64,000 nt of DNA from Variovorax sp. PAMC 28711 (GTDB lineage: Bacteria > Pseudomonadota > Gammaproteobacteria > Burkholderiales > Burkholderiaceae_C), in the NCBI RefSeq assembly GCF_001577265.1, contig NZ_CP014517.1:358501-422500 (forward strand), given 5' to 3'. The first letter of the stretch is position 1, and each line of letters opens with the position of its first letter. Under the pieces are notes generated by a model. The model searched no databases. It was not told the DNA's origin and saw only the letters and a list, made by a program, of their open reading frames with translations. Made by a program: the position numbers and the translations under genes. Below are positions 1 to 10,205 of the stretch, one piece after another.

Positions 1-3000
1 ATGACCCGCCGCCACCTTCAATGTTTCCAAGCTTTTCGAAATCAAGGGTAATGTTGTCGTTCCGAACAGTGCCCGAAACAAGCGATTGGGTGGCCGCGGA
101 ATCGTAGTCGTAGGCTGTAGTTGTATAGGTACGCTGCTCGTAGCCAACGATGCGGGTTGCGGGCTGACTCTGCGAGCCCGCGCCATCGGATCGGATCATG
201 TAGCCCAGTAGCTTGGCACCATTGTTCGCATAGACCGCCGTCGAGTTGGCGGGAACCTGATAGCCAACACTGCCAGGCGGCGCGTTCGCCATAACTTCTT
301 CAATGGATTTGAAGACCTCCTGCGCCTGACTGCTACGGCCAACATTGACAGTCTCGTAAACGGGCGCAATCGTCGAGTGCGTCGAAGTCACCACGGTCGT
401 GCTCGTGTCCAGGTAAGAGCCCAGCGCAAGGGTTTGGCCGGCATCAACCTGAACGGCCTGCCTGTCGACGGCGTCGGTCAGCTTTCCCTGCACATAGGGA
501 CGACCTCCCACTGACCGAACTTCGCCCTCTCCATAGGCCTCGTGCACCTTTGTCGTCGTGCGCAATTGCCACGCCTGGTCGTCCAGGAAGCGTTGCTTTC
601 GCTGCGCAAGCGTCTGCGTGGAGTCCGGCATGCCAGCGTGCACGAAAGTCCCCAGGCTTTGCACGACGCCATCGCCCACATCGATCTGCCAGCTTTGGGC
701 AATGGATGGGTCACCCGTGTAGCCAAGCAATCGCACCAACGAAGAGCCACCCATGCTCAAAAGCAAATCCTGTCCATCGACATAGGTCGACACCGGCCCT
801 GTAAACACCAGCACGCCACGCTCGCCCGCGGTGGGTTCGATCGTGTCGGATTTGCTGTCAGCCGTGAACCGGTAAGTGTTGCGCCCCGTGCCGCCCTTCA
901 GCCAGTCGTTGCCCAATCCACCGACAAGCTCGTCGTTGCCCTGCAAGCCATGCAATCGGTCGTCGCCCGGCGTTCCTGTTAACAGGTCGTCGCCGCTGGT
1001 GCCGCGCAACACCCCGTCCGGTGAGGGGCCACCCTCCGCAGGCAGGGTTTCGAGCAATGTGGCGAACGATACCGAGGTGCCGTCGGCGAACTGCAGATCC
1101 TTGATGCGCTTTTCCTGGCCCGGACCGAACGAAATACGGTCGCCCTGGCCGTAGTCGATTTCAATCGCAACGTCCGGGTTGTCGGTACCGGCAAACAAGT
1201 TGCGGACCTTGATGTTCGCCAGCGCTATCCCCACTCCGAAACGGATCGTGTCCGGCGGATCACCCGCATTCACCGAGGGGCCCGCAATGTAGTCCTGGCC
1301 ATCGCCCTGATCGAACAGGAAGACGTCGCCCGCATCGTCCACCTTGTCGTCGCCGCCATATAACGTGTCGGTGCCGGTGCCGCCACGCAGGACGTCCTGC
1401 CCTGCGCCCCCCATCAACACGTCGCTGCCCCCGCCGCTCCACAACACGTCGTTACCCTGCATCCCCTCCAGCAAGTCGCTACCAACCCCGCCTTCAAGGT
1501 GTTCATCAACGCTGGTGCCCACGATGGTTTGCGCTTCGGCAATATCGCGCGTCCAGACCAGTCCGTTCGTGGCGGTCCAGGAGCCCGATCGGAGTTTTCC
1601 GTCGCTCGACGCCGATGCGTCTGCGATGCTCTGCAAGGAGCGCATCTGGCCATCCGCATCTTGAAGCTGGAACCCGGAAATGTTCGGAGTGCTCCCAAGC
1701 GACACCACGCCCTGGAGACCCGCAGCCAGATAAACGTTGCCATCTTGGCTGAACAGTTTCAGATCTTCGGCTGTCGCGTTGATGCCCACGATGGCATTCA
1801 TCCCCTCGGCGTCCCGAATCTGAATCACCCGCGCCGGCGATGCATCGTCTGCGCCGGTGCGCAAACTGAGGTTGTACGTATCGTCGCCAGCGCCGCCGTC
1901 CATGTAGTCCGCGCCGTCGGAGACAAGCACATCGTTGCCGCCACCACCCCACATCAAGTCGTAGCCTTCGCCGCCGTCCACCGTGTCATCAGCACCCTCG
2001 ATGCCCTCCCCGTCGCCCCAAAGCAAGTCGGCGGCGGCGCCGCCCAGCAAGGTATCGCGGCCACCACCGCCCATCAACTGGTCGTCGCCCGCACCACCGT
2101 CAAGAAAATCGTCACCGTGATATGCAATGCCCAGGCTGGACAACTCGTCGTCGCCCCCAAGCTGGTCGTTGCCTTCGCCGCCGTACAGGCGGTCATGAGC
2201 GCCCTGGCCCAACAATAGATCGTCGCCTTCGCCGCCATCAAGGTAGTCATCGCCATGGAACTGGCCAGCCACGCCGTCTTCGGGTGCATCGCCCCACAGT
2301 GTGTCGCTGCCCTTGCCGCCCCACACGAGATCCGCCCCGCCATCGCCGGCCACCCAGTCGTTGCCATCACCGGCATCAATGATGTCGTCGCCATGCTGGG
2401 CACCATCCACCTGATGCAAAACATGTTCGCCAAAAGTCAACGTCATATCGCCAGCGCGTCCCGCCGTCGCGTTGATCATGAAAGCGGCGAGGCGCTTGTC
2501 CTTGTCTCCAGATATCTTGTCGCTCCCCTCTCCGCCGTCAATGACATCGGCGCCACCCAACCCCACCAGAACGTCATCGCCGCTTTGTCCAAAAATATGG
2601 TCGATGCCAGCGCCGCCCCATGCGTAGTCATCGCCGACACCCACATCGATCACGCTCATGCCGCTGGGGTCGTCGTCTGTGGGTGCCAGCGCAGGCAGGA
2701 ACAGGCTGTACCTAACTGGGGATGTCGACGAGTAAAAACTGTCCAGGTTAATTCCTCGACCGTCCAAAAATCGGTCTACCTGCCATCCGCCCTCGAAGTA
2801 GGGATCAGCCGGCAGGCCTGAAATCCAGGCTTGACCCGGCTGATAACCGTCGTCAAGCTGCAATTCATCAAGGCCGAAGTAGCCCGCCAACGTGAGATTT
2901 CCGAAAACGACATCGTTGCCGCTACCACCATGGATTCGATCCTGCCCGGCACCGGCGAAGATCACATCGTCTCCCTCTCCGCCATCAAGATAGTCGTCTT

Positions 3001-5630
3001 CTGTGAAACCGCCCATAACGTCATTGCCGCCCATGCCATACAGTTCGAGGGAACGGACTGGCCCCTCTTCGATGGCATCGTTTGGCAGGGAGAACAAGCC
3101 GTTCATGTTCCACTTCAGTGTCTCGTCTCCGGGAACGCCATCAACGCTCGAAGTTATGATGTCGTCCTGCCCCGGCAATGCGATGGCGCCCACAACGGTG
3201 CCGTCTTCCAGCACCTGCGGGACGTTCGTCATACTGGGCCCGCGCACTTGGTCTCCGCGCAAAATAAAGGCCGTCGACGTGCCGGCAGACGCGCCGCCTG
3301 GCTCCGATTGCGGACTGCGAACGGGCGACAAGTCGATGCCGAGATGGCGGATGACCTCAGGCCCCCCCGGAATCTGCCAGTTGCTGATGATGATGCGTCC
3401 GGTTTCTCCCACCTTGCCAATGACCAATCCGCCCTCACTGTTGAGCAGGTAGCTCCACTGCCCGTCATCGCTGATCCATTCGCCCTCGGATAGCTGCTTA
3501 CCGCCGGTCAGTGCAACTCCGTTGACCTCGATGCGCCCTAGCCCATCGGCGTCGATGATGGTGTCTGTGCCCCAGTCTGTGCCGGCAAACCTATAGACAT
3601 CAACGCCGGCACCGCCCACGAGTTTGTCGTCGCCGACACCCCCTTCGATGCTGTCGGCGCCAGCATCGCCTTGAAGGTAGTCATCGCCTGCGCCACCGCT
3701 AAGAACATCGGCGCCGTTACCACCGTACAAGTGGTCATTTTCAGCTCCGCCGTTGAGCGGATCCTCGCCTATCGACCCGAAAACGATCCTGCGCGACTGC
3801 GCATCCGTCTGTATCCCCAGCTTCATCAATTGCGCGCTGTCGAAGTCCTGATAGATGACGCCCGAGACACCACCTGACACCGCGGTCGGCACCGGATTGA
3901 GCGGCACGTTCGCGCGGTTCACGTTCATCAATTGCGCCAGCATGGCGGAACGATCGGCGATCCATTCGTCGGTGAACGTTGCAGGTGTCGAGGCGCTCTT
4001 GTCGTCCCGCCACGCCAGGAATTCGTCGCCATACACGGACTCCCATACGACCTCCAAAGCCGCTTTTCCGGTGCTGTCCTTGCCCGCAAGCCAGAAGGGA
4101 GAGAGAGCGGTCAGCGCAGCAATGGCACCGAAGTCGTTGCGCGCAGCGGCCTTGAGGTCTGCGCTGCTGACACGCATCAGTGCATTGCCTTCGACCGCTT
4201 GGTAAGCATCGCTGTCGAGAACGGCCTGGAGGTTGCTATAGAACACATCCCGATCGCTCGCATTTGCCCAGGTTCCGCCGTCCAGCTTGGCGTCCATGGG
4301 CTCGATGTCCACGTCGAACATCGCGGCCAGACTCTTCAGCACGTTCTCCAGCACGTCGCCTTCGGCACGGCCCTGCGTTCCAAAGGCAGAAGTGGCGCTC
4401 TTGTTGGAGGCGGCCGCAAGGATGGCATTGAGCACGCCCTGCGTGATGCGGGGGTCGAGCTGCGCCAGCGCGTTCTGCACATTGAGCGAATCGACGATCA
4501 GCACCAGGCTGTGCGTATCGCCGAAATCGTTAAGGCCGAAGTTGTCCACCAGCAACTTGACTTCTCCAGCCTTCCAGCTCGTGGTGCCCACGTCCGCGAT
4601 CACCGAGCCGCGAAACAGCGGCTGGTCCTCGATGAAGATCGGTGTGGCCGTGCCGTAGTGCAACTGCGAGTTGGCAACGGCCGATGGCGGACTTGCGCCA
4701 TAGAGGTCGTGGAAGTTGGCGATGGCACCGCCGGGCGCCATGTTGCGACCCGCATAGGCGTCGATGCCGCCAGACACCGGACCGGTTCCGTAGCCCGCGG
4801 TGTTTTCGCCGGCGCGCAGCACGGCCAGTTGATAGTCCAACGCAGTTGCCGCGATACTGGCCGTGCTCATGGCCAGTGCGGCTGCGCCTTCGGTGCCGCT
4901 GGTGACGCCCGCGTTGATGCGCTCGGCTTCGTAGACCACACTGCGGATGCGCTCAAGGGCCGCGTACAACGTCTGCTCTTCGAGCTTCGTCAAGCCTTGC
5001 TGTGCGAGAGACTGCCTCTGGGCATCGACCTGCCCAAGGCTTACGCTGGAGCCATCCTTGAAGATGTCCTTGAGGCTGCTGTAGCGCGCCAGCACCTCGG
5101 GGTCATCGAACATGTCGGCATTGCCGCCCAGCACCCGATGCGCAGCAAAGTCGCTCACTACCTGCGACAGGCTGCGTCCTGCGTTGACCGTGCCCACGCC
5201 CGCACCGTTGAAGGTGTAGGTGGCCGCCACAGCACTTGGGTACAGCAGGTTGAAGGCCGTCGCGAGGTGCCCGCCCAAGCTGTAGCCGGTGACGGTCAGT
5301 TGGTCGGATGTCGTGATCTTGTCGCTCGCATACAGCGACGCCACCCACGCCTGCATGTCTGCGATCTGTCCGAAGGCCCAGCCCTCGGCCTTGATCTCCA
5401 TGACGTTGGTGGCCTGGTTGTCGCGTACTGCGTCGTCGGCAAATTCCGTACTTCGGAAGCTGATGACCATCTCGCCGGTCTGGCTGTTTCTGAACAGCGT
5501 GCCAGAGAACCCAGTGCTGGTGTTGCTCTTGTGCTCGACCACCGTCCAGCCTTCGTCAATGAAGGCCTGCGCCTGGGTCTCCGTGAAGCGGCTGGAGCGC
5601 TCGTTTCCGTTGGTGAGTACGTCAACTGTC
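1..5630 (-). CDS. RTX-repeat secreted lipase, 5' end replaced by an IS3 element, 3' end beyond window
   Basis: One uninterrupted minus-strand frame runs from the IS end at 5630 to base 1 (about 1877 codons, no stop), so the C-terminus lies outside the window. It opens inside an alpha/beta-hydrolase lipase domain with the nucleophile motif GYSLGGH (about 5268-5290). A long linker follows, then repeated blocks of GGxGxDxxx nonapeptides, the calcium-binding beta-roll of type I-secreted proteins. The first ~35 residues of the family N-terminus are missing: the frame enters directly from IS sequence and has no credible start codon with a ribosome binding site. It may therefore be silent or expressed only by reinitiation. 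The exporter genes hlyB and hlyD lie upstream on the same strand. Function as an extracellular lipase is inferred from the motif and the repeats; the substrate is unknown. Confidence 0.85.
901..3770 (-). repeat. RTX nonapeptide repeat blocks within the lipase
   Basis: Several separated clusters encode GGxGxDxxx-type repeats, for example GGNGADVLSGGAGDDYLQGD (about 3660-3750), GGSGNDVVFGN (about 2890-2930), and the densest stretch at about 1890-2350 (GGEGDDLLLGQ, GGGGRDTLLGG and similar). Further blocks lie near 1330-1480 and 920-1010. Non-repeat domains separate them, so this is a multi-block RTX protein rather than a single beta-roll. Confidence 0.85.
5207..5630. repeat. Direct repeat, copy A (424 bp of lipase coding sequence)
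   Basis: This segment is repeated in the same orientation at 7107-7530 (constant offset of 1900). Reading the two by eye I find one mismatch in 424 bp (T at 5470, C at 7370; Met versus Val). The repeat ends exactly at the IS left end. On its other side similarity falls abruptly to that of diverged paralogues. Confidence 0.9.
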
Positions 5631-5656
5631 TGAACCGCACCGGGTTTCGTAGAGGC
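5631..5656. repeat. IS3 terminal inverted repeat, left
   Basis: It aligns with the reverse complement of 6923-6948 over 26 bp with about 22 matches; the first 14 bases are identical. Confidence 0.85.
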
Positions 5657-5669
5657 CAGTTGGTTTAAG

Positions 5670-6614
5670 TCAGGCCGGTATGACGGCCTGCTCGGCGAGA
5701 TGCCGGTAGTAGTTTGCCTCAGCCTCGGCGGGCGGGATGTAGCCAATGGGCTCCAGCAGTCGATGGTGATTGAACCAAGACACCCATTCGAGCGTCGCGA
5801 GTTCCAAGGACTCCTTCGTCTTCCAAGGCGCCCGGCGATGGATCAATTCGGCCTTGTAGAGACCGTTGACCGTCTCGGCCAGAGCGTTGTCGTAGCTGTC
5901 GCCTTTGCTGCCAACCGACGGCTCCACGCCGGCCTCTGCTAACCGCTCGCTGTAGCGGACAGAGACGTATTGCGAGCCCCTGTCGGAGTGCGCCACAAGG
6001 CTTCGATCGCGTTCCGGCTGCCTTGCGTACAGTGCCTGCTCCAGGGCATCAAGGACGAAGTCTGTCGTCATCGAACTGCTGACTCGCCAGCCTACGATGC
6101 GTCTGGCGTAGACGTCGATGACGAAGGCCACGTATTGCCAGCCTTGCCAGGTAGAGACGTACGTGAAGTCCGAGACCCAAAGCTGATTCGGCCTGTCGGC
6201 CTTGAACTGCCTGTTGACTTTGTCCAGCGGGCACGGCGCCCTGCGGTCGCTGATCGTCGTTCGTACGACTTTGCCCCGCATGACGCCGCGAAGTCCGAGG
6301 CGTTTCATCAGCCGTTCAACCGTGCATCGGGCCGCCGCTGTGCCTTCGCGAGCCAACTGCCGCCAGACCTTCTCGGCGCCGTAGACCTGCATGTTGGCTT
6401 GCCAGACGCGCTTGATCTCTGTTGCAAGAATGTCATCGCTCTGCGCTCGTGCGCAGCGCCGTTCCGGCTCGCGACGAAGCGCCGCATGCCGTCGATACCC
6501 GGACGGGGAGATCTGCAAAACCTTGCAGATCGGCTCGACCCCGAACGTATCGCGATGCTCGTCGATGAGCTCTCTCAGGACTTGAATCGGCGGTCGAGCT
6601 CCGCCTGGGCGAAA
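5670..6614 (-). CDS. IS3-family transposase OrfB (DDE integrase domain)
   Basis: OrfB supplies the catalytic DDE domain and is normally made as an OrfAB fusion by -1 ribosomal frameshifting. The frame contains an HTH_21-like region followed by the rve integrase core: first Asp in SDFTYV, second in HSDRGSQY, and Glu in [11 protein letters not shown], consistent with an intact D-D-E triad. The open frame extends further 5' (to 6812) but there only overlaps orfA out of frame. Where the two frames join, orfA reads GCG TTT TTC; a slip of one base on the five-T run (6612-6616) enters orfB. No inactivating lesion is visible, so the element may still be mobile. Confidence 0.9.
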   Translation of the reverse strand, partial: FRPGGARPPIQVLRELIDEHRDTFGVEPICKVLQISPSGYRRHAALRREPERRCARAQSDDILATEIKRVWQANMQVYGAEKVWRQLAREGTAAARCTVERLMKRLGLRGVMRGKVVRTTISDRRAPCPLDKVNRQFKADRPNQLWVSDFTYVSTWQGWQYVAFVIDVYARRIVGWRVSSSMTTDFVLDALEQALYARQPERDRSLVAHSDRGSQYVSVRYSERLAEAGVEPSVGSKGDSYDNALAETVNGLYKAELIHRRAPWKTKESLELATLEWVSWFNHHRLLEPIGYIPPAEAEANYYRHLAEQAVIPA

Positions 6615-6898
6615 AACGCACTCGCCACCTTCAGGATCTCGTTGGCCCGGCGCAATTCCTTGACCTCGCGTTCGAGCTCTTTGACGCGCTGCGCCTCCGA
6701 CGTCGTTACGCCATCGCGCGCGCCGGAATCTATCTCGTGACGCTTGACCCATGTCAGCAGCGTCTGCGGCACGCAGCCGATCTTCGGGGCAATCGATTCG
6801 ACCGCCAGCCACAGCGAGGGGTACTCCCCGCGGTGTTCCAACACCAGGCGCACCGCGCGCTCGCGGACCTCAGGTGAGAACTTGTTCGACTTGTTCAT
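6575..6898 (-). CDS. IS3-family transposase OrfA (helix-turn-helix)
   Basis: This 107-residue protein opens [19 protein letters not shown], typical of the HTH_Tnp_1/IS3 OrfA family. It has a DNA-binding helix-turn-helix in the first ~60 residues and a leucine-rich coiled coil after it ([18 protein letters not shown]). It ends with the [11 protein letters not shown] motif characteristic of OrfA C-termini at the programmed frameshift site. It binds the inverted repeats and, fused to OrfB, forms the transposase. It is complete, with its ATG 50 bp inside the right end of the IS. Confidence 0.9.
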   Translation of the reverse strand: MNKSNKFSPEVRERAVRLVLEHRGEYPSLWLAVESIAPKIGCVPQTLLTWVKRHEIDSGARDGVTTSEAQRVKELEREVKELRRANEILKVASAFFAQAELDRRFKS

Positions 6899-6922
6899 GG
6901 CTCCATCTTCTCAAAGGGTGGA

Positions 6923-6948
6923 GCCTCCACAAATCCCGGTGCGGTTCA
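6923..6948. repeat. IS3 terminal inverted repeat, right
   Basis: Partner of the repeat at 5631-5656. It lies just upstream of orfA, as expected for the promoter-proximal end of an IS3 element. Confidence 0.85.
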
Positions 6949-7640
6949 CTTCCGGTTAGACGGCATCGACGCACTGCGCGTGCACCATCGACGGCATAGC
7001 CCACTGCGAACAAGCCGGCATTGCTGCCGAGCACGCGGTGGTGCGTGAATTCGGTCATCACCTGCGCAAGGCTATGCCCTTCATTGACCGTCGCCACGCC
7101 GGCGCCATTGAAGGTGTAGGTGGCCGCCACAGCACTTGGGTACAGCAGGTTGAAGGCCGTCGCGAGGTGCCCGCCCAAGCTGTAGCCGGTGACGGTCAGT
7201 TGGTCGGATGTCGTGATCTTGTCGCTCGCATACAGCGACGCCACCCACGCCTGCATGTCTGCGATCTGTCCGAAGGCCCAGCCCTCGGCCTTGATCTCCA
7301 TGACGTTGGTGGCCTGGTTGTCGCGTACTGCGTCGTCGGCAAATTCCGTACTTCGGAAGCTGATGACCACCTCGCCGGTCTGGCTGTTTCTGAACAGCGT
7401 GCCAGAGAACCCAGTGCTGGTGTTGCTCTTGTGCTCGACCACCGTCCAGCCTTCGTCAATGAAGGCCTGCGCCTGGGTCTCCGTGAAGCGGCTGGAGCGC
7501 TCGTTTCCGTTGGTGAGTACGTCAACTGTCAAGTCACGAGTCACCGTTTGACCCGGCGCTGAAGTCTTTGGCAAAAGAAAAGCTTCCGCTGCAATTTGCA
7601 GATTGGCGTACTTCAGATAGGTTGCGATTTCATTCGACAT
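6949..7640 (-). pseudogene. RTX lipase 5' fragment (second copy), truncated by the IS3 element
   Basis: This is the natural 5' end of an RTX lipase gene. It begins MSNEIATYLKYANLQIAAEA and contains the lipase nucleophile motif GYSLGGH. It continues to HRVLGSNAGLFAVGY, after which the frame runs into IS sequence and stops at 6870. The ATG is one base downstream of the stop of the preceding small gene, which indicates an operon with hlyD. About 230 residues of lipase domain remain and all RTX repeats are lost from this copy. Over 424 bp it is almost identical to the downstream fragment at 5207-5630, but its 3' part (6949-7106) is clearly a diverged paralogue. It could yield only a short, unsecretable protein. 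Confidence 0.85.
7107..7530. repeat. Direct repeat, copy B (424 bp of lipase coding sequence)
   Basis: Partner of 5207-5630, with one mismatch seen. Unlike copy A it is followed by native N-terminal lipase sequence, so the repeat boundary at 7530 corresponds to the point where the IS abuts copy A. Confidence 0.9.
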
Positions 7641-7641
7641 C

Positions 7642-7995
7642 TCAGGCTCCCTTTTTTGGTTTCAACACTTGATCGGTAAACATGCGAGTGGCGCCGCCGC
7701 GCCAACCGGTCTGTTCCGGACATGTCTTTGCAAACCCCCACGGGCGCGCGCACCTTCAGTGCTTCCTTGTACTGGCTCGAATGAGTACCAGGTCTTCTCG
7801 GCTATCACGTCTTTGGTTCGCATGTCGATGATGGTCACCACAGTGCCCGCAACCCACATGCTTCTATCGGCAGGGTCAGTCATATTGCGGAAAGACACTG
7901 CGTACCGTGCCGGCTTGCCGCGAACAGGTTCTCGCAGCATCTTGTTGTCGGGCCCTTTTTTTGGTACGCCGCTGTCGTTGCCTTCAACGGGTTCT
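7642..7995 (-). pseudogene. Small conserved gene between hlyD and the lipase, frameshifted twice
   Basis: Three frame segments can be joined into one protein: LSQNPLKATTAAYQKKG, then PDNKMLREPVRGKPARYAVSF through KTWYSFEP, then PWGFAKTCPEQTGWRGGATR to a stop at 7642. Each join needs one extra base in a G/C run: the run read as CCC on the plus strand at 7953-7955, and GGG at 7742-7744. The shifts may be sequence errors. No start codon or signal peptide is visible before LSQNPL, and the segment abuts the hlyD stop (8004), so the N-terminus may also be lost. I do not recognise a defined family; the position suggests a partner of the RTX lipase. Confidence 0.6.
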
Positions 7996-8003
7996 GAGAT
8001 AGC

Positions 8004-9442
8004 TCACCTTTCCCTGAGACTTTCCCCTGTCGCCCGTTGCACTGGACTCAACAGGAACTCAATAATCCGCCGCTGTCCAGTCTTGATCTCCGCAGTCACA
8101 TTCATCCCCGGACTCAACCGAATCTGCTTCCCATCCACATCGATGGTGGTTTTGTCCAGGCTCAGCGTCACAGGGAACATCGCTCCCCGCTTCTCGTCAT
8201 TGACCGCATCCGCCGTGACGGTCTTCACCTTTGCCTTCACCGTCCCGTAGCGCGTGAAGGTAAACGTCTCCAGCTTGATTTCCGCCTCCTGGCCCGGATT
8301 GACGAAGCCGATGTCTTTGTTCTCCAACGTGACCTCGGCCGTGACGCGTGCGTCGTCGGGGACGATGACCATGAGGGGTTGTGCTTCGGTCACCACGCCG
8401 CCTTCGGTATGGGCGGCCAGCTGCTGGACCGTGCCTTTGACGGGCGCCGTGAGCGTGGTGAGCTTGGCGCGCTGGTTGGCCTTGGCTTGTTCCTGCGTGC
8501 CTTGCGAGCGCTTGAGGTCGGCGGTGGCCTCGCGTTCGCGCAGGGCGTGCCGGGTCTCGGCCAGGTAGGCGGCTCGGGTGTTCTCGCTTTCTCGCAGGGC
8601 GGCATGGGCCTCGGCCAGCCGGGCGCGCTGGGTGGCTAGGTCGCGCTCGAGTTCGATGCGCTCGCGTGTCCTGTCCTGATTGGCATGGCTGGACATGAAA
8701 CCCTGGTCGGCCAGTTGTTTGAAGTCGGCTTCCCGCTGACGGGCGATGGGCACGGTGGTTTCCAGCTTGGCGACCATTTCGCGCACGGTGGCGATTTCGG
8801 CTTGGCGGCGGGCCATCTCGGCGGAGAACTTGGCAAGCCTGGCCGTGATGTCGCTCCACTCGGCGGCTAACTGGGCCTTGGCGGCGCGGGCGTCTTCGGG
8901 GACCAGACGGCAGGAATCAGCTTGGCCGGGAGGTCGATACCTTGCGTAGGCGACGCTGCCAGCGCCTGCATCAACGTGCGCGTGCGCAGCACTTCGGACT
9001 GGGCGGACTTCAGCTGCTCGTCGACGCTGGTCTTGTCGGCGTTGGCACTGGTCGGGTCGAGTTCGACCAGCGCCTGGCCGGCCTCGACGCGATCACCGTC
9101 TTTCACCAGCACCCGCTGGACGACGCTGACCTGCAGCGGCTGGATGACCTTGGTGCGCTCGCTCACCACGATGCGCCCCGGGGCGACGGCGACGATGTCG
9201 ACGTGGCCGACGATGGACCACGTCAGCGCCATGAGGAAGAGCGCGATCAGTGCCAGGGCGAGCCGTCGCGGTGCGGGGTGAACGGGTGTTTCCTGCAGGC
9301 TCAGTGCGGCCGGCAGGAAGGCGGCTTCATCGGCCAGGCGGTCCGGGCCGCTCAGTTCGTGGCGGTGTTGCCAGGCGGCTTTGAAGATGGCGCGGTAGCG
9401 GGCCAGCAGTTCCCAGGCGGGATGGCGGACTGCGGCGCTCAC
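8004..9442 (-). CDS. hlyD: Type I secretion membrane fusion protein, HlyD family (frameshifted as sequenced)
   Basis: This is the periplasmic adaptor that would link the inner-membrane ABC exporter to a TolC-like channel. It has a cytoplasmic N-terminus, one membrane segment (ALALIALFLMALTWSIVGHV), a biotinyl-lipoyl-like half (GRIVVSERTKVIQPLQVSVV), a long coiled coil and a beta-barrel C-terminus ending near FLLSPVQRATGES. The N-terminal part (from 9442) and the main part (MARRQAEIATV...) are in different frames. One extra C in the run read as GGGG on the plus strand at 8898-8901 restores VWSPEDARAAKAQLAAEWS without loss, so the gene is probably intact. Its partner hlyB lies 763 bp upstream, an unusual gap filled by a toxin-antitoxin pair on the other strand. 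No outer-membrane component is in the window. Confidence 0.88.
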
Positions 9443-9517
9443 TGCAAGACCTCTGCGTTCAGATCTGCAACGCGCAGCCCGCTCGCCTTGCAGCTGCCTT
9501 TGGCAGGACGAATGGAC

Positions 9518-9537
9518 ATACGTCTTTGACGTATAAT
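9518..9537 (+). promoter_or_regulatory. Toxin-antitoxin promoter with palindromic operator
   Basis: A perfect inverted repeat ATACGTC-TTT-GACGTAT (9518-9534) overlaps a consensus -10 hexamer TATAAT (9532-9537). No good -35 is seen. The hexamer ends 6 bases before the toxin ATG at 9544, so the transcript would be essentially leaderless. The overlap of palindrome and -10 is the classic layout for autorepression by an HTH antitoxin. Confidence 0.65.
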
Positions 9538-9543
9538 TCGGCG

Positions 9544-9867
9544 ATGTACACGATCGTCGAAACGCCCGTCTTCGTGCGCTATGCAGCCGAGATATGGACG
9601 GAAGCCGAACTGGATTTGTTCAAGGTCTGGATCGCCAACAACCCGTTGTCTGGCGACGTGATCCAAGGGACCGGCGGCATGCGCAAGGTGCGCTGGTCGC
9701 GCGGCGGCAGCGGCAAGCGCGGCGGTGTACGGGTCATCTACTACAACCAGTTGACCGATGGGGTGATTGCGCTGTTCATCGTCTACGCCAAGGCCAAGTT
9801 CGACAATTTGCCCGCCGCATTCCTGGCGCGCCTGAAGAAGGAGTTTGAAGATGCCCAAGAAAGTTGA
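9544..9867 (+). CDS. Type II toxin, RelE/ParE (HigB-like) family
   Basis: This 107-residue basic protein starts MYTIVETPVFVRYAAEIW and contains the core RKVRWSRGGSGKRGGVRVIYY, followed by IALFIVYAKAKFDNL, the pattern of RelE-fold toxins that cleave ribosome-bound mRNA. The start at 9544 is chosen over TTG 9526, which lies inside the promoter palindrome. The toxin precedes and overlaps the antitoxin by 17 bp, the order seen in higBA-type modules. The pair is on the plus strand between hlyB and hlyD, both on the minus strand, so it interrupts the secretion operon. The family is clear; mRNA cleavage is inferred from the family. Confidence 0.88.
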   Translation: MYTIVETPVFVRYAAEIWTEAELDLFKVWIANNPLSGDVIQGTGGMRKVRWSRGGSGKRGGVRVIYYNQLTDGVIALFIVYAKAKFDNLPAAFLARLKKEFEDAQES

Positions 9868-10141
9868 TGCAGAGATGGAACGCTTCCAGAACGACCTGCT
9901 GCAATCGGTAGGCGAGTTCAAGACAGGTCGGCATGCGCGCGTGACACGCATCGAGCCGACTGCGGCGTCGAAGGCGCGCGCCAACATGGGTCTGTCGCAA
10001 TCGGAATTCGCACGGCTGATGGGGGTGTCCGTGCGCACCTTGCAGGAATGGGAGCAAGGGCGCCGCCAGCCAACCGGTGCGGCGCAGACCTTGTTGCGGG
10101 TGGCGGTCACTGCGCCGGAGGCCTTGTTGGCGCTGGGCTGA
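9851..10141 (+). CDS. Antitoxin, XRE-type helix-turn-helix (HigA-like)
   Basis: This 96-residue protein has a C-terminal XRE helix-turn-helix (MGLSQSEFARLMGVSVRTLQ, then EWEQGRRQPTGAA) and a short charged N-terminal half likely to contact the toxin. ATG 9851 is preferred to TTG 9845. It overlaps the toxin's 3' end, giving translational coupling. It probably binds the palindrome at 9518-9534 to repress its own operon. The stop lies 64 bp from the hlyB stop in convergent orientation. Confidence 0.88.
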   Translation: MPKKVDAEMERFQNDLLQSVGEFKTGRHARVTRIEPTAASKARANMGLSQSEFARLMGVSVRTLQEWEQGRRQPTGAAQTLLRVAVTAPEALLALG

Positions 10142-10205
10142 AGGCGCGCAAACACCTCGTTGCCGGTCTCACCTTGGCCTGCTTGCAAAAGGCACAGCGA
10201 CTCAA

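Larger units (their letters stand above)
5631..6948 (-). mobile_element. IS3-family insertion sequence (about 1318 bp)
   Basis: The element carries two overlapping transposase frames (orfA, orfB) and imperfect terminal inverted repeats starting TGAACCGCACCGGG at both ends (5631 and, reversed, 6948), giving 5'-TG...CA-3' termini. It lies in the same orientation as the lipase gene. The flanking triplets differ (GTC on the left, CTT on the right), so the usual 3-bp target duplication is absent. The flanks also match different positions of the lipase domain, which suggests recombination after insertion. Confidence 0.92.

Noticed and set aside
1..3770. The repetitive stretch as a possible CRISPR or DNA tandem-repeat array
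   Set aside because: Repeats are at the protein level (GGxGxDxxx codons) with irregular DNA and no spacers; they are RTX motifs.
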